Assembly (NCBI GenBank): GCA_016871475.1
Contig: VHDG01000143.1
Location: forward strand, 1-8,222
Source: Verrucomicrobiota bacterium
Lineage (GTDB): Bacteria; Verrucomicrobiota; Verrucomicrobiia; Limisphaerales; UBA11320
Length of the DNA stretch: 8,222 nucleotides
Direction of reading: 5' to 3'
Shown here: positions 1 through 4,622 of the stretch, piece after piece
How the letters are laid out: each line of letters begins with the position of its first letter
How positions within the stretch are numbered: the first letter of the stretch is position 1
The notes under the pieces: generated by a model
What the model was told of the DNA's origin: nothing
Database searches by the model: none
The model's input: the letters and a program-made list of their open reading frames with translations, nothing else
Made by a program: the position numbers and the translations under genes

Positions 1-515
1 CGGTGTATCGAATCGACATCCTGCCCGATCGCATTCCACAGGCTCGGATCACCTGGCCTGAGAGGAAGGAGGAGCTCATCACGCGCCAGGCCACGTTGGT
101 GGTTGGCCTCGAAGCTTCGGACGACTTCAGGCTGAAGCGACTGACATTGAGATATCGCGCATCCACTCTCGACGAGGGCGCTGAAAAATCGATCGATCTG
201 GCCATGGACTCCGAAACTGGAATGCGGGTGAAGCGACGATACGAGTGGAGGATGAGCTCGTTCCAGCCGCCGCTCAAGGAAGGCACAATGATCGAGTACT
301 GGATTGAAGCGGAGGACAACAATGATGTGACTGGCCCCGGGATCGGCTTAAGCGACCGACAGATTGCCCGGGTCGTCTCCGAGTCCGAGAAGCGCGCGGA
401 TCTCCTGAATCGAGCCGGCGACTCCATCGGGGTGCTGGGAGATATCACCACCGATCAGGAAAAGCTGAATCGAAGCCTGGGGACGCTCATCCTGGAACGC
501 ACGGGCTCCCAGTAG
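1..515 (+). CDS. C-terminal part of a DUF4175-like protein (5' end outside the window)
   Basis: The frame is open from the window edge to a TAG stop at 513-515. The GTG at base 3 is probably internal, so this is the last ~170 residues of a longer protein. Visible features are a beta-rich segment reading VGLEASDDFRLKRLTLRYR, then YEWRMSSFQPPLKEGTMIEYWIEAEDNNDVTGPG, and a charged helical tail around SESEKRADLLNRAGDSIG. The pattern 'A-DD-x-L--L-L-Y ... YEW ... L-P-LKEG--IEYWIEA-DNN--TGP' is one I associate with large, usually membrane-anchored DUF4175-type proteins of Planctomycetes and Verrucomicrobia, whose function is unknown. The part seen resembles an immunoglobulin-like extracytoplasmic domain. 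No catalytic motif is visible. It converges on the next gene with a 34-base gap and no clear terminator hairpin. The coding call is firm; the family name is moderate. Confidence 0.75.
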   Translation, partial: VYRIDILPDRIPQARITWPERKEELITRQATLVVGLEASDDFRLKRLTLRYRASTLDEGAEKSIDLAMDSETGMRVKRRYEWRMSSFQPPLKEGTMIEYWIEAEDNNDVTGPGIGLSDRQIARVVSESEKRADLLNRAGDSIGVLGDITTDQEKLNRSLGTLILERTGSQ

Positions 516-549
516 TCGGCTGACGGTGCTTGGTGGCGGGCTCTCGGCG

Positions 550-1098
550 CTACTTCTTAAGGGCCGATTCCACCATGGACCGGAACTCTCCATGAAGGCT
601 CTTCATCTGCGGAACAGGACCAGTCATCCGGATGAACACATCCCCGTCGGCATGTTCCACAACTGCGCCATGCAGAAGAGTGTCCGGCATGGGGGTCTTG
701 GGTCCGCCAGGCAGCCCGCTCAGGTAAGTACCCTGGGCCTGCACGTAGGTCACTTTGTGACCAGCGACGGTGATCGTTTCAGTCTTCGACTGAAGTTTGT
801 CTTTGGATTCCTGGAACTGGCCGAGCCACCTATCCACGTTGGCCGCAACACCGCCACCGCCGCCGGGACCGAAGTGGAAGAACACGGCTTCGGAAGCGTG
901 CTTTCCATCGCTGCTGGCCGCTTTGAGCTGGGCTTTCCTCATGGATGACGTGGACTCCACCCACGTCCACTTTTCAGGCTTCTTGAACTTCAAGCCGCCA
1001 ACAGGAAAAACCGCAGGCCCCTCAGCCCCGGGGAGGGTGGGAATCGAGATGGCAAGGCCGAACATGATGGCAATCGTGGAGCGGATGAATCGGGTCAT
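550..1098 (-). CDS. Small secreted protein of unknown function
   Basis: The protein has 182 aa, with an ATG start at 1098 and a TAG stop at 550. The N-terminus is a classical Sec signal peptide: basic MTRFIR, then hydrophobic STIAIMFGLAISI, with probable cleavage after LPGA near residue 25. The mature part begins with a strand-rich stretch (FPVGGLKFKKPEKWTW, residues 31-46). It continues with a MRKAQL segment, a phenylalanine- and glycine-rich stretch FFHFGPGGGGG near 73-83, then ANVDRWLGQFQ, and a C-terminal 'GAVVEHADGDVFIRMTGP' strand pair. The arrangement resembles a family of periplasmic proteins I associate with Planctomycetes and Verrucomicrobia that have no assigned role; a PsbP-like fold is possible but unproven. 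No active-site motif or lipobox Cys is visible. No strong Shine-Dalgarno sequence precedes the ATG. It lies on the same strand as the response regulator, 329 bases away, so cotranscription is doubtful. Confidence 0.85.
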   Translation of the reverse strand: MTRFIRSTIAIMFGLAISIPTLPGAEGPAVFPVGGLKFKKPEKWTWVESTSSMRKAQLKAASSDGKHASEAVFFHFGPGGGGGVAANVDRWLGQFQESKDKLQSKTETITVAGHKVTYVQAQGTYLSGLPGGPKTPMPDTLLHGAVVEHADGDVFIRMTGPVPQMKSLHGEFRSMVESALKK

Positions 1099-1427
1099 GG
1101 TGAATTGAAGAGTTGGTGTTGAAGGAATTCGTATGACTGAAAACCGGACGCGGGCTCAGTCAAAAAGGGTTTGTTGTGACGGAGTAATATGTGTTCGACG
1201 TTTTGTTGGCCGGGCTGCTTAAGACTTTCAAGCGGTCATTCCAAGCAGGCTCAGCGGGGGTAGAGTGTCGAACAAGTCCTCCGAGCGGTCAACATCGGGG
1301 TTGTAGGCTCGCAAGGATTGGACCGCGAATGCGGAGATCACGGTTGCCGGGTATGAGGCTCCTCAGCTTCCGCTTCGCGGGGCCCAGGAAACGCGGCCGA
1401 AGCTCCCGCCGACGCAGTGTTCATACG
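1099..1427. other. Intergenic region without a confident gene
   Basis: About 330 bases separate the secreted-protein gene from the regulator stop. No protein family was recognised on either strand. On the minus strand, reading on past the regulator's TAA gives 29 codons (1341-1427) beginning Arg-Met-Asn-Thr and ending at a TGA at 1338-1340. That stretch is Ala/Pro/Glu-rich and may be a former C-terminus of the regulator. A TTGACT hexamer on the minus strand (1158-1163) could be a -35 element for the secreted-protein gene, but no convincing -10 box follows at the usual distance. No terminator hairpin was found. Confidence 0.5.
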
Positions 1428-2084
1428 TTAGCCCACTCCCCTCACCGTTTGGATGACGGGCCGATCAAAGCCCTTGTCCAGGCTCTCGCGGAGCAGGTGA
1501 ACGGTCACATCAATAACGTTGTTGGTTGCGCTCGGATCACTGCTCCAAATGTCGCGGGCCAGGTCCTGCCGGGTGACCACGCTGTGGGGATTGCGCATGA
1601 GATACTCCAAGACCGAAAACTGCTTCATCGGCAGCTTGATGCGCTTTCCGGCTCGGGTGACATAGTGAGTGCGAGTGTCCAGCTCGAGATCCTCGAACCG
1701 GAGAGTGCTGACACTGATGTCGAGCGGCGTACGCCGGAGCAAGGCTTTCGCATGCGCAAGAAACTCCCGCTCATGTATGGGCCTCGAGACCAGATCGTCC
1801 GCGCCCGCGTTCAAAGCGGCAATTCTCTCCTCCACGGTCGGGTTCTCCGACACCACCATGATTCGAGTGGCACGACCCGCGCTTCGCAGCGCAGAAACCA
1901 AAGCCACTCCATCGATGTCAGCCAGTCGAGCTTCCACAATGACCAGTGCGTAATCCTCTCGAAGTGCGCTTGCGAGCCCGCTTTTCCCATGAGAGTAGGT
2001 CTCCACCTGAAAACCTTCCGCCTGCAAAACCGCCTGCATGGCGGAGCTTTCATCCTTGATTCCCTCAATGATCAGGATCCTCAT
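1428..2084 (-). CDS. OmpR/PhoB-family response regulator with a degenerate phosphorylation site
   Basis: The protein has 218 aa, with ATG at 2084 and TAA at 1428. Residues 1-117 form a receiver domain (MRILIIEGIKDES at the start, GADDLVSRP at 94-102). Residues ~126-218 form a winged-helix domain (LPMKQFSVLEYLMRNPHSVVTRQDLARDIW, then NNVIDVTVHLLRESLDKG, then VIQTVRGVG). The family normally switches DNA binding by phosphorylation of a receiver Asp by a sensor kinase. Here the acceptor position is Glu51 (YALVIVEARL), the second acidic-pocket residue is Gly8, the conserved Lys is Arg101, and Thr/Ser is kept as Ser79. The protein also stops just before the Tyr of the usual RGVGY end. Several basic residues usual in the recognition helix are absent. 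No histidine kinase adjoins it. It diverges from the Wzy-type gene, which is a plausible target. No strong Shine-Dalgarno sequence is seen. The fold call is secure; phosphorylation-independent action is inferred, and gene decay is the alternative. Confidence 0.93.
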   Translation of the reverse strand: MRILIIEGIKDESSAMQAVLQAEGFQVETYSHGKSGLASALREDYALVIVEARLADIDGVALVSALRSAGRATRIMVVSENPTVEERIAALNAGADDLVSRPIHEREFLAHAKALLRRTPLDISVSTLRFEDLELDTRTHYVTRAGKRIKLPMKQFSVLEYLMRNPHSVVTRQDLARDIWSSDPSATNNVIDVTVHLLRESLDKGFDRPVIQTVRGVG

Positions 2085-2131
2085 GCGCGCACACTAAGAA
2101 AAAAAGCCAGGCCGTTCACTACCACTAAATG

Positions 2132-2137
2132 ATTATA
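2132..2137 (-). promoter_or_regulatory. Candidate -10 box (TATAAT) for the response regulator gene
   Basis: The minus strand reads GGGC-TATAAT-CATTTAG, a perfect match to the sigma-70 -10 consensus. It lies 48 bases upstream of the regulator ATG, which would give a leader of about 40 bases. At the expected 17-base spacing, the -35 position (about 2155-2160) does not match TTGACA. The promoter would therefore be weak or activator-dependent if it is used. Confidence 0.35.
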
Positions 2138-2158
2138 GCCCTCCGGATAGTCCTACAG

Positions 2159-2173
2159 ATCTCCTGTGGAGAT
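2159..2173. promoter_or_regulatory. Inverted repeat ATCTCC-TGT-GGAGAT, candidate operator
   Basis: The arms are two perfect 6-base halves around a 3-base centre. The repeat lies in the divergent region and adjoins or overlaps the expected -35 position of the candidate regulator promoter. A transcription factor dimer could bind here. OmpR-family proteins more often bind direct repeats, so the binder is unknown. A short palindrome of this size can also occur by chance. Confidence 0.3.
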
Positions 2174-2269
2174 GACCTTCCTACACCCTGACTTCACAGA
2201 CCATGAGGTCACCGGGAAGGCGGCAATTTTTGCTTGTCGCAGCCATGCCACCTACGCAGGTTCAACGCA

Positions 2270-4153
2270 ATGGATAAGCCCAGATTCGACGGTCTTTTGG
2301 AGCGATGTATTACTGGACTGATACTGGTGATTCTTGCATCGGGTCCCTTATGCCTGGGGTTGGTCCGCAAACAGGACTTCGTCTGGATCGCATGGTTGAC
2401 GGTCGCAGCCTTGGTCTTGTGGGTGATCAGACTCTGCTTCATCAGCGGTCACCGGGTTCTCTGGCCACCAGCCTGCTGGTTTGTTGTCGCCTTCCTCGGT
2501 TACACGCTGTGGCGAGCTTACGAAGCCCCCGTCCAGTACACCGCCCAGCAGGAAGCTCTGCGCGTCGTGATCTACAGCGCTGTGTTCCTGCTCATCGTGA
2601 ACAACCTGCACCGTCAGGAGCTTGTCCAGGCTGTCGCCATCACCCTGGTCCTCATCGCAACACTCATCAGCCTCTACGCGACCTACCAGTTGCTCACCAA
2701 GTCAGATCAGGTCTGGGGGTTGACTCGTCCACCGAGCTTCACAGGCCGTGGCTCCGGCACATACATCAACCCCAACCATCTCGCAGGATTCCTCGCGATG
2801 GTTCTTCCTGTCTCCCTGGCCGCCACGGTGATGGGACGCTACGGCGCTGTTCCAAAAATCATGCTGGGCTACGCCTCGGTGGCCATCATCGTCGGACTGG
2901 TCGCCACCATCTCAAGAGCGGGATGGCTCGGCGCCCTGACAGGACTGGGTTTCCTCCTCCTATTCTGGCTGATCCGACATGAAGGTCGACGCCTCCCCAC
3001 CATTTTGATCCTCGGATCGATGGTTTGTGCCGGGGGCCTTGCCTTCTATTTTGCGAGGAGTGCGGACGCGCGGCAGCAGAGGCTGACGGAGCTGCGCGTG
3101 ACCCATGACGTGCGTTTCAAACTATGGCCGGCCGCCGTCGCCATCTGGCGCGAGAATCCCTGGCTAGGGGCCGGACCAGACCACTTCAACCATCATTTCC
3201 CGAAACATCGCCCCGCTTCGGACCAACTCTCGGGCTCACCCGAACGCGTCCACAATGACTACCTCAACGCTCTCGTTGACTATGGAATTGCCGGCGCGCT
3301 GCTCATTGGGGGTGCTTTGATCTGTCTGGCTTGGGGATTCTTCGCAGGATGGAAGCATTTGCAACGCAGCGTTAAGGACCCAAATGCAAGCCGGCAAAGC
3401 ACCCGGGCTGCCCTGGTGCTCGGAGCGTTTTCAGGGATCGTGGCCATCGCTATGCATTCTCTCTTCGACTTCAACATGCATATCCCGGCGAACGCTCTCA
3501 CCGCGGTGAGTTTTATGGCCCTTTGCACCGCAGCCCTCAGATATGGCGGCGATCGCTTTTGGTCCTCCGCCTCAACCGGCTTCCGGGTCGTATTCTCATT
3601 GCCGGTCGTCGCTTGTATCGCGTTTCTGGCTCCTCGAATTCACCGGCTCCAGGCTGAGTCGGTCGTGCTGGCGAAAGTCGATCTGATCAAACAATCCACG
3701 CCCGAGCGATTGTCGCTCCTGGAACAGGCTGCGGCGATCGACGCGTCGAATGCTCGAACAGCCTACGAGATCGGGGATCATCACTGGAGGCTGGCCTCCG
3801 AAGGTGCACCCGGACATCAGGCCTCGGCACAGTCGGCTCTGGAGTGGCTCGAGCGTGCGAGCCGATTGAACCCGCTCGATCCCTTGTCCCGGGTTCGCCA
3901 GGGCATGTGCCTGGACTGGCTGGGCCGGCACGACGAGGCTCGAGGCCATTTCGAAGCAGCGCTAAAACTGGACCCCAACGGTTTCAACACAGTCGGGCAC
4001 ATGGGCTGGCATTGGTTCCAGGTCGGAGAAATCACCGAGGCCCGAAAGTGGTTTGAGCGATCGCAAGGCTTGTTTCCATCCAAGGAGAATGTCCTGGCTT
4101 ACACCTACCTGTCGCTTATCGGGGAACGGATGCGAAATGGGGCTCCCCGGTGA
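2270..4153 (+). CDS. Wzy_C / O-antigen-ligase-family polysaccharide protein with C-terminal TPR region
   Basis: The protein has 627 aa from the ATG at 2270. An in-frame TTG at 2234 would add 12 hydrophilic residues but has no better ribosome site, so the ATG is preferred. The first ~455 residues contain about 12 hydrophobic membrane segments. Family hallmarks are GRGSGTYINPNHLAGFLAM (159-177), TISRAGWLGAL (213-223), the long extracytoplasmic loop with WRENPWLGAGPDHF (293-306), RVHNDYLNALVDYGIAG (326-342) and HSLFDFNMHIPANAL (396-410). Such proteins polymerise polysaccharide repeat units or ligate glycans to a carrier in the cytoplasmic membrane. Sequence alone cannot separate polymerase from ligase. 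Residues ~480-615 form TPR-like helical repeats (for example SALEWLERASRLNPLDPLSRVRQG and DEARGHFEAALKLDPNGFNTV), probably for protein contacts. No glycosyltransferase or flippase genes adjoin it, so it appears detached from a polysaccharide cluster in this window. It diverges from the atypical response regulator. Confidence 0.9.
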   Translation: MDKPRFDGLLERCITGLILVILASGPLCLGLVRKQDFVWIAWLTVAALVLWVIRLCFISGHRVLWPPACWFVVAFLGYTLWRAYEAPVQYTAQQEALRVVIYSAVFLLIVNNLHRQELVQAVAITLVLIATLISLYATYQLLTKSDQVWGLTRPPSFTGRGSGTYINPNHLAGFLAMVLPVSLAATVMGRYGAVPKIMLGYASVAIIVGLVATISRAGWLGALTGLGFLLLFWLIRHEGRRLPTILILGSMVCAGGLAFYFARSADARQQRLTELRVTHDVRFKLWPAAVAIWRENPWLGAGPDHFNHHFPKHRPASDQLSGSPERVHNDYLNALVDYGIAGALLIGGALICLAWGFFAGWKHLQRSVKDPNASRQSTRAALVLGAFSGIVAIAMHSLFDFNMHIPANALTAVSFMALCTAALRYGGDRFWSSASTGFRVVFSLPVVACIAFLAPRIHRLQAESVVLAKVDLIKQSTPERLSLLEQAAAIDASNARTAYEIGDHHWRLASEGAPGHQASAQSALEWLERASRLNPLDPLSRVRQGMCLDWLGRHDEARGHFEAALKLDPNGFNTVGHMGWHWFQVGEITEARKWFERSQGLFPSKENVLAYTYLSLIGERMRNGAPR

Positions 4154-4333
4154 TTCGAACGGCCCGTCAGGTTTTCTCATGATTGATCAAACGCCAGGGA
4201 CACACATCTCACTATTTTCAACTCGCGCCCCCATTTCTCTTCTCCCTCGTCACGCGACCGAATTGGCTTTCCCCCGCGCGTTGCAGAGAACATTCGCTGC
4301 CGTTGCTTACGTTCGGCCAGAAGGCACACCCTC

Positions 4334-4412
4334 AAGGGTGGACAACGAGCCGCACGTCCGACAACCAAGGGCCTGAGGACAGGCCTGTGCCCAGGTTCGT
4401 TGTCCATCCCTT
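4334..4412. repeat. Long imperfect inverted repeat (about 18-bp arms) with an internal hairpin
   Basis: The left arm (4334-4351, AAGGGTGGACAACGAGCC) pairs with the right arm (4394-4412). There is one bulged base (A4407 opposite the GG-T junction) and one G-T pair at 4349/4396. The core TGGACAACGA / TCGTTGTCCA is a perfect 10-base match. The 42-base interior can form GGCCT-GAGGAC-AGGCC (4370-4385). The left arm shares bases with a competing small inverted repeat at 4327-4340. Only three T residues follow the right arm, so it is a poor intrinsic terminator. A REP/MITE-like unit or a structured transcript are the main readings. Confidence 0.55.
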
Positions 4413-4589
4413 TACGGTGCTCGGGCTATGCCCTCTTGGGCTCTGTAAGTCGGACAGTGTGAGGTCGTGGGTTGTGGCAGCTGCCTTTGGCTGGAGCTAC
4501 TGACCGCGCGACGCAATCCTTGGCAACGATGACGACTAGCCGATTTCCGATTACGAAGGGCGGTCGCTCCTGGAAATGTGTGATGTGAC

Positions 4590-4621
4590 CGAACCTCAGT
4601 GCAGCAACTGCACCGGATTCG
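4590..4621 (-). terminator. Candidate hairpin terminator after cheA
   Basis: On the minus strand the hairpin begins one base after the cheA TGA. Arms CGAA(T)CC and GGTTCG enclose GTGCAG-TTG-CTGCAC, giving about 12 base pairs with one bulge and a small internal loop. No U-tract follows, so it is not a standard rho-independent terminator. It may instead protect the 3' end or contribute to transcription stop for both converging genes. Confidence 0.4.
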
Positions 4622-4622
4622 C

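Larger units (their letters stand above)
2085..2269. promoter_or_regulatory. Divergent intergenic region between the regulator and the Wzy-type gene
   Basis: These 185 bases hold the 5' regions of two genes transcribed away from each other. For the regulator there is a TATAAT hexamer (2132-2137, minus strand). An inverted repeat lies at 2159-2173, and half-sites TGACCT (2173-2178) and AGGTCA (2206-2211) face each other 27 bases apart. No convincing -35/-10 pair was found for the Wzy-type gene. A shared control region with the regulator acting here is inferred from the layout only. Confidence 0.5.
4154..4622. other. Convergent intergenic region with structured sequence, no confident gene
   Basis: 469 bases lie between the stop codons of the Wzy-type gene and cheA. 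Short open frames exist on both strands, but none shows a recognisable domain, and their arginine-, proline- and serine-rich translations look non-coding. The region is dominated by inverted repeats: a long imperfect one at 4334-4412, a small one at 4327-4340 (CACCCT-CA-AGGGTG), and a hairpin at 4590-4621 next to the cheA stop. It may hold a dispersed intergenic repeat element, a structured RNA or terminators. Confidence 0.55.

Noticed and set aside
526..948. 140-codon plus-strand open frame opposite the secreted protein gene.
   Set aside because: The minus-strand frame has a clear signal peptide and family-like pattern; the plus-strand one has neither.
1193..1273. Seven-base inverted repeat GTTCGAC / GTCGAAC about 70 bases apart.
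   Set aside because: It is too short and too widely spaced to stand out from chance.
1191..2132. Long plus-strand open frame opposite the response regulator.
   Set aside because: It is antisense to a clearly recognised response regulator, and its arginine/histidine/serine-rich translation matches no family.
4139..4170. Minus-strand TTCGAATC followed by ACCGGGGAGCCCCA, resembling a tRNA T-loop and acceptor end.
   Set aside because: The five bases on each side do not form a T-stem, no anticodon or D-arm can be placed, and the segment overlaps the end of the Wzy-type gene.
4160..4200. TTTT run shortly after the Wzy-type stop codon as a possible terminator.
   Set aside because: There are only four T residues, and no stable hairpin directly precedes them.
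4476..4485. Perfect 10-base palindrome GGCAGCTGCC.
   Set aside because: About eight such palindromes are expected by chance in a sequence of this length, and nothing in its position marks it out.
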